A stretch of 64,000 bases of DNA, from the NCBI RefSeq assembly GCF_029023865.1, contig NZ_CP118969.1:806001-870000 (forward strand), given 5' to 3'. The stretch is from Lactococcus lactis. Lineage in GTDB: Bacteria; Bacillota; Bacilli; Lactobacillales; Streptococcaceae. The translations under genes and the position numbers were made by a program. The notes under the pieces were generated by a model that saw only the letters and a list, made by a program, of their open reading frames with translations, was not told the DNA's origin and ran no database searches. The first letter of the stretch is position 1. Every line of letters starts with the position of its first letter. This document shows positions 24,296 to 33,083 of this stretch, piece by piece.

Positions 24296-24637
24296 ATGAA
24301 AAAAATTGAAGCGATTATTCGGACAGATAAATTAGAAGATTTGAAAGCAGCCCTATCAGATAATGGCTTGGTGCATGGGATGACAGTTTCTCAAGTTTTG
24401 GGTTATGGTGAACAAAAAGGATTTACAGAATATGTTCGTGGTCAACGAATTGAAACTACTTTACTTTCAAAGTTAAAGATAGAAATTGTATCAATCGATG
24501 AAAAAGTTGATGATATTGTTAATGTGATTATTAAAGCAGTTCAAACGGGCGAAGTGGGAGATGGTAAAATCTTCATTCAACCTGTTGAGCGTGTAATTCG
24601 AATTAGAACCTCAGAAGAAGATGCTCAAGCGCTCTAA
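24296..24637 (+). CDS. glnK: PII nitrogen regulatory protein
   Basis: The 113-residue PII protein senses nitrogen (2-oxoglutarate, ATP/ADP) and docks on AmtB to close it. It has the family start [20 protein letters not shown], the T-loop [24 protein letters not shown] (about 34-57) and the B and C loop regions [12 protein letters not shown] and VIRIRTSEE. The T-loop has Ile where enteric GlnB has the uridylylated Tyr-51, so uridylylation at that site is not possible; the neighbouring Tyr has moved by one residue. The start at 24296 has AGAGAG upstream; the longer frame runs through the repeat-bearing spacer. Confidence 0.92.
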   Translation: MKKIEAIIRTDKLEDLKAALSDNGLVHGMTVSQVLGYGEQKGFTEYVRGQRIETTLLSKLKIEIVSIDEKVDDIVNVIIKAVQTGEVGDGKIFIQPVERVIRIRTSEEDAQAL

Positions 24638-24995
24638 GTATCACTGCTTATAACGCTTTGAAGCGTGAATGGGTGCTCTTGCTAGATACCTTATTACTCA
24701 CTCATCGGAAAATTATTGTTTCCACTGAGTTCGGTCATAATACGGTAAGAATCAAGCAAAACAAATCGTTATTTTGTGTTACTTATTACGCTCTAAGTCT
24801 CATACTTTATAACAGGATAAAGTGTAGATGCTTGGAGACTATCTTTCCAGATTCACTACTGCTGACTCTCGGTGTAACAACTAGTATATTTCGTAAGTCA
24901 GCAAATCTAACAACGAATTTTCTAGGTTAGAAATGATTCTTCTTGCTGAGTTCTATCTTATTAAAAAGTAAGCTGACAAATAGGTCAGCTTTTTG
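24638..24995 (+). ncRNA. Structured non-coding interval between glnK and murD
   Basis: No convincing gene fills these 358 bases, but stems follow one another: ACGCTT/AAGCGT (24653-24666), AGTCTC/GAGACT (24796-24801, 24835-24840) enclosing ACTTTAT/ATAAAGT (24804-24823), GCTGACT/AGTCAGC (24861-24867, 24896-24902), TCTAAC/GTTAGA (24906-24911, 24926-24931), and a final terminator. It could be the 3' untranslated part of amtB-glnK, a separate RNA, or a decayed repeat. I do not recognise RNase P, tmRNA or T-box motifs. Confidence 0.45.
24970..24995 (+). terminator. Terminator closing the amtB-glnK region
   Basis: AAGCTGAC (24970-24977) and GTCAGCTT (24984-24991) with a 6-base loop and T residues. 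Confidence 0.9.
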
Positions 24996-25011
24996 TATTT
25001 TTTTGAAAAAA

Positions 25012-25033
25012 TTACTGACAGACTTGTCAGTAA
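25012..25033. repeat. TTACTGACA/TGTCAGTAA palindrome
   Basis: Nine-base perfect arms around GACT. The inner 20 bases recur exactly inside cca at 60375-60394. Confidence 0.8.
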
Positions 25034-25042
25034 ATAAGACTG

Positions 25043-25071
25043 TTGAAAAAAAGCCCGATTAGGGGTAAAAT
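25043..25071 (+). promoter_or_regulatory. murD promoter
   Basis: TTGAAA (25043-25048), 17 bases, TAAAAT (25066-25071). A GTCAGT/ACTGAC hairpin (25087-25108) lies in the resulting 5' leader. Confidence 0.75.
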
Positions 25072-25128
25072 AGATTAGATAAAGTCGTCAGTGAAATATT
25101 TTACTGACAACTTAAAAAGGAATAGAAA

Positions 25129-26481
25129 ATGAAAAAAATAACGAAATTTAAAGATCAAAAAATCTTAGTTCTTGGACTTGCCCGTTCTGGAATGGCTGCT
25201 GCCCTTGTGCTCAATGAGTTGGGTGCGATTGTTACGGTCAATGATGGCAAACCTTTTGAAGAAAATAAAGAAGCGCAATTACTTTTAGAAGAAGGAATTA
25301 AAGTCATCACAGGGAGTCATCCTATTGATTTATTGGATGAAGATTTTGCACTAATGGTTAAAAATCCAGGAATTCGTTATGATAACCCAATGGTTGAACG
25401 AGCTGAAGCATTGAATATTCCTGTAATTACTGAGGTTGAACTTGCTTATCTCATCAGTGAAGCTCCAATCATTGGAATTACCGGAACCAATGGGAAAACA
25501 ACGACGACAACATTGATTGCTGATATTTTAAATGCCGATGGTCAGTCAGCAAAATTGTCAGGGAATATTGGTTTTCCAGCGTCAGAAGTAGCCGAAAAAG
25601 CGAGTGCTTCTGATACATTAGTGATGGAACTTTCAAGTTTTCAATTGATGGGCATTGATAGCTTCCGCCCTAAAATTGCCTTAATTACAAATTTATTTTC
25701 AGCTCATTTAGACTATCATGGTTCGCAAAAAGCCTATGAAGCTGCAAAATGGCGAATTCAAGAAAATACGACCTCAGATGATTTCTTGATTCTCAATTTT
25801 AATCAAGAAAAATGTCGTAATTTGGCTGACAAAACGAAAGCGACTGTTCTTGCTTTTTCAACAAAAGAAAAAGTTAATGGTGCTTATTCTAAAGATGGAA
25901 AAATTTATTTTAATGATGAATATATCATGGAAGTTTCTGAACTTTCACTTCCTGGTGAGCACAATCTAGAAAATGCTTTAGCAGCCATTGTAGCTTCAAA
26001 ATTACAAGGGACAAAAAATGAAGCGATTGTAGAAGTACTGACAAGTTTTGCTGGCGTAAAACATCGTCTGCAATATCTTGGTGAAATTGATGGTCGTAAA
26101 GTCTATAACGACAGCAAGGCAACCAATATTTTGGCTACTCAAAAAGCACTTTCTGGTTTTGATAATAGTAAACTTTGGCTTTTAGCTGGCGGACTTGATC
26201 GTGGAAATGGTTTTGAAGAGTTAGAAAAAGACTTGCAAGATTTGAAAGGAATGGTTGTTTTTGGTCAAACAGCAAATAAATTACGTTTGACTGCAGAAAA
26301 ATTGAATATTCCCGTTTTTGATAGCGAAAATGTTGCAAAAGCCCTCGAAGAAATTCTACCTCAAACGCAAGCAGGAGATACAATTTTACTTAGTCCAGCT
26401 TGTGCAAGTTGGGACCAATATAAAACTTTTGAAGAACGCGGTGATTTATTCATTCAAGCCTTTGAAAATTTGAAAAAATAA
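25129..26481 (+). CDS. murD: UDP-N-acetylmuramoylalanine--D-glutamate ligase
   Basis: MurD adds D-glutamate to UDP-MurNAc-L-alanine in peptidoglycan synthesis in the cytosol. The 450-residue ligase has an N-domain Rossmann motif ([13 protein letters not shown], about 14-26), the ATP loop [14 protein letters not shown] (about 117-130), the carbamylated-Lys/metal region, and [22 protein letters not shown] (about 310-331), a Mur-ligase signature. AAAAGGAA precedes the ATG. murG and divIB follow on the same strand, a small division and wall cluster. Confidence 0.96.
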   Translation: MKKITKFKDQKILVLGLARSGMAAALVLNELGAIVTVNDGKPFEENKEAQLLLEEGIKVITGSHPIDLLDEDFALMVKNPGIRYDNPMVERAEALNIPVITEVELAYLISEAPIIGITGTNGKTTTTTLIADILNADGQSAKLSGNIGFPASEVAEKASASDTLVMELSSFQLMGIDSFRPKIALITNLFSAHLDYHGSQKAYEAAKWRIQENTTSDDFLILNFNQEKCRNLADKTKATVLAFSTKEKVNGAYSKDGKIYFNDEYIMEVSELSLPGEHNLENALAAIVASKLQGTKNEAIVEVLTSFAGVKHRLQYLGEIDGRKVYNDSKATNILATQKALSGFDNSKLWLLAGGLDRGNGFEELEKDLQDLKGMVVFGQTANKLRLTAEKLNIPVFDSENVAKALEEILPQTQAGDTILLSPACASWDQYKTFEERGDLFIQAFENLKK

Positions 26482-26690
26482 AAGTACTGACAACTATTGA
26501 ATTAATTTATGTTAAAATTAATTTTACTGACAGAAAGAATAATTACGATTCATCTTGCTGACAGCTATCAGATTTAATTTGTACTTTATTTCTATCATTA
26601 TTTTCTTGTTTATTAGAGAACAGGATTTAATGAAACTTGGGTACAAAAATATTTGTCAGAGAATCCCCAAACTATTGGAGAAAAACAAAC

Positions 26691-27764
26691 ATGCGAATTA
26701 TCATTACAGGTGGCGGCACAGGCGGTCATATTTATCCAGCGCTAGCTTTCCTTAAGTATTTGGAAAAAGTAGAACCAGATACAGAAGTGCTTTATATTGG
26801 AACGAAAAAAGGCTTGGAGGCAAAAATTGTCCCTCAAGCAGGAATTAAATTAAAAACAGTTGATATTCAAGGATTACGTCGTTCACTTAGTCCGCAAAAT
26901 TTAAAAACAGCTTATAAGTTTTTTAAATCTGTCTCAGATGCTAAAAAAATTATGAAAGAATTTAAACCGGATGTTGTTTTGGGAACTGGTGGATATGTGG
27001 CAGGGCCAGTTGTTTATGCTGCTGCGCAATTAAAAATTCCAACAATTATACATGAAGGAAATTCTTTCCCAGGAATAACTAATCGTTTTCTTGCTAAAAA
27101 AGTTGACCGAATTGCAGTAGGTTTTCACGCAGCAGAACAATATTTTCCAGCGAGCAAAACAACTTTTACTGGAAATCCAAGGGCACAAGAAGTTGCAGAT
27201 GCAGCGGCTCAAGTAGAAAAATTTGAAGAGCCAACGGTTGTTATTTTCGGTGGCTCACGTGGCGCTTTAAAACTTAACAATGCTTTTATTGAAGCCCTTC
27301 CTGAATTAGCACAACGTTCATTTAAAACCGTTTATGCTTCAGGAGAGATTTATTATGATGATTACAAGGAAACTTTTAATCAATATAAAGAAAATTCTAA
27401 TTTAGATATTCGTCCTTATATTAATAATATGACAGAACTTTTAGCAAAAAGTCAGCTCTTTTTAGGACGCTCTGGTTCAACAACTATTGCTGAAGTTACC
27501 GCTTTAGGCTTACCAGCCGTTTATGTCCCAAGTCCAAATGTGACAGCTGACCAACAGACTAAAAATGCTCAAGAATACGTTGACCAAGGTGCAGCTATTA
27601 TCATCAAAGACGAAGACCTAACGGGTCAAACTTTGGTTGAAGCTATTTCAAATATACTCGAAAATAATGAGAAGTATCAAGAAATGCAAGCAGCTAGTCT
27701 AAAAGCGGGCGTTCCAGATGCTAGCCAACGCCTTTACAATCTAGTGAAAGAAATTAGTAAATAA
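26691..27764 (+). CDS. murG: UDP-N-acetylglucosamine--N-acetylmuramyl-pentapeptide transferase
   Basis: MurG converts lipid I to lipid II on the inner face of the membrane. The 357-residue GT-B glycosyltransferase starts with MRIIITGGGTGGHIYPALAF (the G-loop) and has a second G-loop IFGGSRGALKLN (about 188-199) and LFLGRSGSTTIAEVTALGLPAVYVPSP (about 258-284) in the nucleotide-binding half. I chose 26691, which has GGAGAAA upstream; an in-frame ATG 54 bases earlier precedes that site. divIB begins on the base after its stop. Confidence 0.96.
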   Translation: MRIIITGGGTGGHIYPALAFLKYLEKVEPDTEVLYIGTKKGLEAKIVPQAGIKLKTVDIQGLRRSLSPQNLKTAYKFFKSVSDAKKIMKEFKPDVVLGTGGYVAGPVVYAAAQLKIPTIIHEGNSFPGITNRFLAKKVDRIAVGFHAAEQYFPASKTTFTGNPRAQEVADAAAQVEKFEEPTVVIFGGSRGALKLNNAFIEALPELAQRSFKTVYASGEIYYDDYKETFNQYKENSNLDIRPYINNMTELLAKSQLFLGRSGSTTIAEVTALGLPAVYVPSPNVTADQQTKNAQEYVDQGAAIIIKDEDLTGQTLVEAISNILENNEKYQEMQAASLKAGVPDASQRLYNLVKEISK

Positions 27765-28943
27765 ATGAGTGAAAAAGATAATAACTTAACCCCTTGGCAG
27801 CAAAAACATCTTGAATATCAGAAAAGAAAAGCAGAAGAAGCCAAAAAAGAAAAGAAAGCAAATCAACCTAAAAAGGTTCATTTTTCTTCACCTTTTCTTA
27901 AAAGTCTCCCAAAAACTGAAAAAAACTTTGATGACACTAGAGACGAAGCTGAGTCAGCTGAGTTGTTAGAAGAAGGCTTTGAGACTAATAACGAAGAAAC
28001 TCAATCAAGCGAAGCTCCGATTGAAAATGAAAAAATTATTGCTCAGTTAGAACAACTTTCTCAAGAGAATGAATATGAGTATGAAGAAGATCAAATCAAA
28101 AGACCTTCGAGATTTTCTTCTTTATTTAAAGGTTCAGCTCCACTTTTAAAGAAAATGTGGCCAGCCTTAGCAATTGTTGTTCTGGTATTCGTCGGCTCTC
28201 TTTATTTGATTTCACCTCTCAGCAAAATATCAACTTTTAGTGTTTCTGGAAATGCGAATGAAAGTAGCGAACAAGTTGCATTAGCTTCAGGAATTCAAAC
28301 AAGCGATAGTATTTTTAATATCCTAAATAATAAGGAAAAAATTGAAGCGACAATCGAACAAAAATTCCCTAGAATTTCTGCCGTTACAATCAATTACCAT
28401 TTTCCTAATCGCTTTGAGGCCATTGTAAAAGAACATACAAACAGTGTCTATGTCAAACGTAATAATCAAACTTACCTTGTCTTAAATAACGGTTACGTGA
28501 TTACAACACCAGTTGATGCAACTAAGCTTGAGAAATTGCCAGTTTTACAAAATTTTAATGACGAAGAAGTTAAAACTTTTGTAAATGCTTATGAAACGCT
28601 TAAACCAGCAATAAAATCACTGATGACTAATGTTACTAAAACTCCTACAGATGCGACGAAAGATTTCATTGCCATTGATATGAGTGACGGAAATCAGGTT
28701 CGAGTTTCATTGAGTCAATTAGCTGACCGCCTGCCATATTATCCAAGTGTTGCTAAACAAGTTCAAGCACCACAAGTTGTAGATATGGAAGCTGGTATTT
28801 ATACGAAGCCAAAAGCTGCTTATGATGCTTATCTTTCACAATTATCTACCTCAAAATCAGCATCTATTTCTGCTCAAAATGCGAAAAAGACTGATGCAAG
28901 TAGTGAAAATACTGCTCAAAGCACAACAACAAGTTCAAATTAA
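27765..28943 (+). CDS. divIB: Cell division protein DivIB/FtsQ
   Basis: DivIB is part of the divisome subcomplex with DivIC/FtsB and FtsL. The 392-residue bitopic protein has a long charged cytoplasmic segment (1-120), one membrane helix (about 130-150), a POTRA-like domain starting ISTFSVSGNANESSEQVALASG (about 154-175), a beta domain, and a Ser/Thr-rich tail. The ATG follows the murG stop with no gap, so translation is probably coupled; no strong ribosome-binding site is visible. A strong terminator follows. Confidence 0.93.
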   Translation: MSEKDNNLTPWQQKHLEYQKRKAEEAKKEKKANQPKKVHFSSPFLKSLPKTEKNFDDTRDEAESAELLEEGFETNNEETQSSEAPIENEKIIAQLEQLSQENEYEYEEDQIKRPSRFSSLFKGSAPLLKKMWPALAIVVLVFVGSLYLISPLSKISTFSVSGNANESSEQVALASGIQTSDSIFNILNNKEKIEATIEQKFPRISAVTINYHFPNRFEAIVKEHTNSVYVKRNNQTYLVLNNGYVITTPVDATKLEKLPVLQNFNDEEVKTFVNAYETLKPAIKSLMTNVTKTPTDATKDFIAIDMSDGNQVRVSLSQLADRLPYYPSVAKQVQAPQVVDMEAGIYTKPKAAYDAYLSQLSTSKSASISAQNAKKTDASSENTAQSTTTSSN

Positions 28944-28948
28944 AAATA

Positions 28949-28981
28949 AAAAAAGTGATAATTTAGGATTGTCACTTTTTT
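28949..28981 (+). terminator. Terminator of murD-murG-divIB
   Basis: Arms at 28950-28962 and 28968-28980 (core AAAAAGTGATAAT with ATTGTCACTTTTT, one wobble) end in T residues. Confidence 0.92.
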
Positions 28982-29092
28982 AGCACAGGGCAAGCTATAA
29001 AAAAAGCTGATAAAATGCTATAATAGATAGCACGCATTTTTGTGGAAAAATAATAAATAAACTATATAAAGAAAATTTAGAGGAGAAACTGT

Positions 29093-30406
29093 ATGTCTTT
29101 GTTTTTAGATACAGCACGAATTGAAGTAAAAGCTGGTAAAGGTGGCGATGGTGCAGTTGCTTTTCGCCGTGAAAAATATGTTCCAGATGGTGGTCCTGCC
29201 GGTGGTGACGGTGGAAAAGGCGGTTCTGTAATCTTTAAAGTTGATGAAGGAATGTCAACTTTGATGGATTTCCGTTATAACCGTATTTTCCGTGGTAAAC
29301 CAGGTGAAAAAGGGATGAACAAAGGAATGCACGGTCGTGGAGCCGAAGATTTGATTGTTCATGTTCCTCAAGGAACGACTGTTAAAGATAACGAAACTGG
29401 TGATGTTTTAGTTGACTTAATCGAAAAAGACCAAGAATTTGCGGTTGCTAAAGGCGGTCGCGGCGGTCGTGGAAATATTCGCTTTGCCACACCACGTAAC
29501 CCAGCACCTGAGGTAGCAGAAAATGGAGAACCAGGAGAAGATAAAATTCTACTTTTGGAACTTCGTGTTTTAGCAGATGTTGGTTTAGTTGGTTTTCCAT
29601 CTGTTGGTAAATCAACATTATTGTCAGTTGTTTCAAATGCGCGTCCTAAAATTGGCGCTTACCATTTCACAACAATCACTCCTAATATCGGAATGGTTCA
29701 AGTTGGTTATGGAGATAGTTTTGTTATGGCAGATATGCCAGGATTGATTGAAGGAGCGCACTCTGGTGCAGGACTGGGAATTCAATTCTTGCGTCATATT
29801 GAACGTACACGTGTCCTTCTTCATGTTCTCGATATGTCAGAACTTGAAGGACGAGATCCATACGAAGATTACAAAACAATCAATGATGAATTAGAATCTT
29901 ACAATTTACGTTTGATGGAACGTCCACAAATTATTGTTGCCAACAAAATGGATATGCCAGAAGCTGCCGAACGTTTAGCTGAATTTAAAGAAAAATTAGC
30001 TGCTGATTTAGGTCCTGATAAAGAAATGCCTGAAATTTTTGAAGTTTCTGGCCTGACTAAAACAGGACTTCAAGGTTTGCTTGCACGCACAAGTGAATTA
30101 CTTGCACAAACACCAGAATTCTTACTTTATGATGAAGATGAATTAGCGGATGAAACAGCTTATTACGGCTTTGAAGAAGAAGAAAAACCATTTAAAGTTT
30201 CTCGTGATGATGATGGTGGATGGCGCTTATCTGGTGATAAGATTGAAAGACTCTTTATCATGACTAATTTTGATCATGATGAATCAGTTATGAAATTTGC
30301 TCGCCAAATGCGCGCGATGGGTGTTGACGAAACACTTCGTTCAATGGGAGCCAAGGATGGCGATTACGTTAGAATTCAAAAATTTGAATTTGAATTTGTA
30401 GATTAA
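29093..30406 (+). CDS. obgE: GTPase Obg
   Basis: Obg is an essential GTPase for 50S assembly and stress signalling. The 437-residue protein has the glycine-rich Obg fold ([31 protein letters not shown] from residue 14), a G domain ([11 protein letters not shown], about 165-175; [13 protein letters not shown]) and a carboxy-terminal OCT domain found in Gram-positive Obg (about 345-430). AGAGGAGA precedes the ATG. A 56-codon gene follows 27 bases later. Confidence 0.97.
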   Translation: MSLFLDTARIEVKAGKGGDGAVAFRREKYVPDGGPAGGDGGKGGSVIFKVDEGMSTLMDFRYNRIFRGKPGEKGMNKGMHGRGAEDLIVHVPQGTTVKDNETGDVLVDLIEKDQEFAVAKGGRGGRGNIRFATPRNPAPEVAENGEPGEDKILLLELRVLADVGLVGFPSVGKSTLLSVVSNARPKIGAYHFTTITPNIGMVQVGYGDSFVMADMPGLIEGAHSGAGLGIQFLRHIERTRVLLHVLDMSELEGRDPYEDYKTINDELESYNLRLMERPQIIVANKMDMPEAAERLAEFKEKLAADLGPDKEMPEIFEVSGLTKTGLQGLLARTSELLAQTPEFLLYDEDELADETAYYGFEEEEKPFKVSRDDDGGWRLSGDKIERLFIMTNFDHDESVMKFARQMRAMGVDETLRSMGAKDGDYVRIQKFEFEFVD

Positions 30407-30433
30407 AAATTTCAATATTTTCGGAGATTAAAA

Positions 30434-30604
30434 ATGGGATTTAAAATTATTGGTGACCGTGACAAAGACGGAAATTTTATTGCCTCAGCCGATTATTGGA
30501 CCGATGAACGGATTGATGACTTGTTAAAGAAATACAATCCTCATGGTAAATTGACTTTATCAAAGGCCAATCAAAATAAAAACGATGAAAAAAAGACTGA
30601 TTAA
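30434..30604 (+). CDS. Small conserved protein downstream of obg (56 aa)
   Basis: This short gene has a GGAG ribosome-binding site 6-9 bases before its ATG and a 56-residue product beginning MGFKIIGDRDKDGNFIASAD and ending in a charged tail (NQNKNDEKKTD). I do not recognise a named domain. Small genes of this kind follow obg in related streptococci as far as I recall. The stop codon lies inside the terminator hairpin. It is probably co-transcribed with obg; its function is unknown. Confidence 0.75.
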   Translation: MGFKIIGDRDKDGNFIASADYWTDERIDDLLKKYNPHGKLTLSKANQNKNDEKKTD

Positions 30605-30619
30605 TTCAGTCTTTTTTTT
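30588..30619 (+). terminator. obg operon terminator
   Basis: AAAAGACTGA and TCAGTCTTTT pair around the TAA region and run into eight T residues. Confidence 0.9.
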
Positions 30620-30638
30620 ACTGACAGAACAAATATTT

Positions 30639-31256
30639 TCACTGACAGCTAGAATAGTGATTTTTGTCAGTAATTTTAGGTCCAATTATTTCTTGAAAAA
30701 TAACTTTATTGACCGTTTTGGATTGGTCTGCAACTTTATAAAGTGCATTACGTTGAAGGGTTTGAACTTGAAAAGTGGGAGTGATATTCAAAGATTTATT
30801 CAGATTATCAGTAATAATTTGATTGGGGTTAAAAGAAATATCATCGGGAATCAAAGAAAGAATTGCCGATTTTTCATAATAGCGTTCAGAAATGTTTTGA
30901 TTTGCAACATGAAAACTTAAAGCTTTAGGGACTTTGGGGGTTTCAATAGGAAAACCAGCAATGACAGCATTAAAAGAAATATGTTGACCAAAATTAACTT
31001 GCTTACTTTTATATTTTTCAAGTTCAGCCCTAAGCAAAAGTTCAGCTTCCTCAAAATTTAAATTAGGTTGATAATAAAATTTCTTGCGAATATTATTGGT
31101 AATCAATTCAAATCCGGTAATTCCAACAACGAACCCATTTGGATTACTTTCAAATTTTTTAAAATGACTTTGGGTAAGAACTTTCTTGGTTGTAATTTGT
31201 CCATCTGAAATAATACTGATGAAATCAGGCAACATAACAATATTTATAAAACTCAT
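30639..31256 (-). CDS. Hypothetical protein, possibly an Ntn-hydrolase-like fold
   Basis: I do not recognise this 205-residue protein with certainty. The start (NIVMLPDFISIISDGQ) and VVGITGFELITNNI resemble the first strands of proteasome-like Ntn hydrolases, but the expected catalytic residue at position 1 or 2 is not evident. There is no signal peptide or membrane segment. The ATG has AAGGAT upstream. CTGACAG-type repeats lie on both sides (30615-30680 and 31276-31310). It is a single gene. Confidence 0.55.
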   Translation of the reverse strand: MSFINIVMLPDFISIISDGQITTKKVLTQSHFKKFESNPNGFVVGITGFELITNNIRKKFYYQPNLNFEEAELLLRAELEKYKSKQVNFGQHISFNAVIAGFPIETPKVPKALSFHVANQNISERYYEKSAILSLIPDDISFNPNQIITDNLNKSLNITPTFQVQTLQRNALYKVADQSKTVNKVIFQEIIGPKITDKNHYSSCQ

Positions 31257-31388
31257 GGTATAAAATCCTTAAAAATTTCTGTCAGTAAAGTATCTAGTAA
31301 ATTTTATTGACAGAAGAAGTGGTTGATTTTCAAATGTTTCTTATCATTGTATCACTTTTGGGAAATTTTATACTATTTTTTTCATATT

Positions 31389-31424
31389 AAAAAACAATTT
31401 ATGAAGTAATAAATTGTTTTTTTT
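31389..31424. terminator. Long bidirectional terminator
   Basis: Fourteen-base perfect arms (31389-31402, 31409-31422; core ACAATTTAT/ATAAATTGT) with A- and T-runs at the ends. Confidence 0.88.
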
Positions 31425-31478
31425 AGTAAATATAAAGTTTCATTAGAAAAATAGCAAGAAAAAACTTTCTATTAGCGG

Positions 31479-31516
31479 TGTTCTTTCCGAAAAACTTCAA
31501 TTTTTCGTAAAGAACA
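31479..31516. promoter_or_regulatory. Distal copy (A) of the WxL-operon palindrome
   Basis: The core CGAAAAACTTCAATTTTTCG (31488-31507) is a 7-6-7 inverted repeat, set in a larger inverted repeat with outer arms GTGTTCTTT (31479-31487) and AAAGAACAC (31508-31516). Confidence 0.7.
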
Positions 31517-31729
31517 CTAGTTAACTTATCAAATTTTCACTCTAGAATTACTTTGTAACTAAAAAAATTAGATACATACAATTATATTATATAATAATTA
31601 ATTATTTTGTACAAGATTAACTACACGATTATTAAAAAATATATCTGTAAAATTACACATTACTCAATTACCTAAACAAATCAAGACCTAAAATTGAGCA
31701 AAAACATTGCAATACAATGAAAAAATTTC

Positions 31730-31766
31730 CGAAAAATTGAAGTTTTTCTGAAAATTACATTAGAAT
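31730..31766 (+). promoter_or_regulatory. Proximal palindrome (B), CodY-like box and promoter of the WxL operon
   Basis: CGAAAAATTGAAGTTTTTCT (31730-31749) is copy A in reverse orientation with one mismatch. Its centre TTGAAG (31737-31742) is also the -35 box, followed after 18 bases by TAGAAT (31761-31766). GTTTTTCTGAAAATT (31742-31756) matches the CodY box at 13 of 15 positions. Two regulators could compete here. Confidence 0.7.
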
Positions 31767-31843
31767 TTATAGAGAAAGAGAGGTCTTTTATTGATTACAA
31801 AGATAAAAATTTGTAAATGTAAAGATTAAGAAAGGAAAGAATA

Positions 31844-32149
31844 TTGAAAAAATTAGTATTAATTATTTTATTGCTATTCTCATCGTCAAATTTATTGACG
31901 ACCATGGGTTCAGCAGATACAACAAGTTATGGTACAAAAGGTCAAGTTGGATTTACGGGAAATTGGGTAGGACTAGAATCGAGTTCAAGTAGTAAAGAAA
32001 ATCCTAAAAAAGACCTACCGATTACTCAGACCATACTCCCAAAAACAGGAGATATGGAATTCTCATCAATGGTAACTAGTTATGTTGGCTTATTAATTTT
32101 GGCAAGCATAATAGTTTATAAAAAAGAAAGAGGGAGGTTAACTTTATAG
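31844..32149 (+). CDS. Small LPXTG protein of the WxL surface complex (CscD-like)
   Basis: The 101-residue protein starts with TTG after AAAGGAAAG. It has a signal peptide (1-24), a mature amino end TTSYGTKGQVGFTG (about 27-40), a short linker, and a sortase signal LPKTGD (about 65-70) with a membrane segment and basic tail. Such small LPXTG proteins accompany WxL genes in lactic acid bacteria. Its mature start matches that of the WxL proteins downstream (for example QSYGTQGEVTF), which suggests it shares their binding partner. It is the first gene of the operon. Confidence 0.85.
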   Translation: MKKLVLIILLLFSSSNLLTTMGSADTTSYGTKGQVGFTGNWVGLESSSSSKENPKKDLPITQTILPKTGDMEFSSMVTSYVGLLILASIIVYKKERGRLTL

Positions 32150-32209
32150 AAAATAAATAATAGTCGATTACTGCACCTTTTTTAAGGATAAAACAAATGG
32201 AGAAACTTA

Positions 32210-33055
32210 ATGGATAAACTAATTTTAAAATCAACAACACTTCTTGCCGGCATATTGATTTCTGCCCCTATGATAATCACAACCGCTAGTGCGGCGACTA
32301 CAGGTGGGGATTACACTTCAAGTGCAAATTTGACTTTACAAGCAGGAACTGGTCCAGTCGACCCTCTTGATCCAACAGACCCAACTAATCCTGTAACACC
32401 AGTAGACCCAGGTACTCCAGGTGCTTCTGGAAATCTTACTGTCGATTATGGTTCAACCCTTTACTTCGGAACCCAATCAATTTCCACTCAATCTAAAACT
32501 TATTATGCACATCCTGATATGGTAAAAGATCAATCTAACGCTGTAAAAGTAGTGCCTAACTATGCTCAAGTAACAGACCAATCAGGTGAGCTATCAGGTT
32601 GGACATTAAGTTTAACACAAGCTTCAGATCTTCATATGACTACTGGAACATCAACAGATCCTGGATATGCACTTAGTGGTGCACAAATTAGCTTTACCGG
32701 AGGCACTCTCCTTGGAGGAAATGGTATTACCGCTGGGAAGCCAAGTGATGTTGTTGCTTCAGGAACGCTCACACCAGGAGTAGCAACAAAACTAGTTTCA
32801 GCTGCAAAAAATGAAGGAGCAGGAACTTGGTTATATAATTTTGGTGATGTAGATGCCTATGATGCAAGTTCAGTTGATACAGCCAATACCACAGATCATA
32901 CTAAAGTGGCGACAAAATCAGCAATTAGTTTGGCTGTTCCTGCAGGTTTGATTGAGAAAGCGGCACCATATACTACAGATTTGTATTGGAGCTTGCAAGC
33001 CGTTCCAGGAAATGATTGGGATGGAAATACATCTGCGGTTACACCAGCACCATAA
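32210..33055 (+). CDS. WxL-domain surface protein 1 (CscC-like)
   Basis: A 281-residue secreted protein with signal peptide (about 1-27, cleaved near ASAAT), a Pro-Asp-rich linker (PVDPLDPTDPTNP, about 50-62), and a WxL domain. The two WxL motifs are GWTLSL (about 129) and LYWSLQAVP (about 263). WxL domains bind peptidoglycan non-covalently and interact with DUF916/DUF3324 proteins. GGAGAAA precedes the ATG. Unlike its paralogues it ends with a short extension after the second motif (about 13 residues). Confidence 0.88.
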   Translation: MDKLILKSTTLLAGILISAPMIITTASAATTGGDYTSSANLTLQAGTGPVDPLDPTDPTNPVTPVDPGTPGASGNLTVDYGSTLYFGTQSISTQSKTYYAHPDMVKDQSNAVKVVPNYAQVTDQSGELSGWTLSLTQASDLHMTTGTSTDPGYALSGAQISFTGGTLLGGNGITAGKPSDVVASGTLTPGVATKLVSAAKNEGAGTWLYNFGDVDAYDASSVDTANTTDHTKVATKSAISLAVPAGLIEKAAPYTTDLYWSLQAVPGNDWDGNTSAVTPAP

Positions 33056-33083
33056 GTCTGATTTTGATAAAAGGAGAGAATAA

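Larger units (their letters stand above)
31257..31843. other. Regulatory region upstream of the WxL operon
   Basis: The interval contains one CTGTCAGTAA word (near 31277), a bidirectional terminator (31389-31424), and two copies of a 20-base palindrome in inverted orientation (31488-31507 and 31730-31749), followed by the operon promoter. The sequence between the two copies is very AT-rich. I see no gene in it. Confidence 0.7.

Noticed and set aside
24658-24930. A 90-codon frame after glnK
   Set aside because: No ribosome-binding site, odd composition and many stems in the DNA; it is more likely non-coding.
24638-24970. RNase P RNA, tmRNA or T-box leader in the glnK-murD gap
   Set aside because: None of the conserved motifs I know for these RNAs was found by eye.
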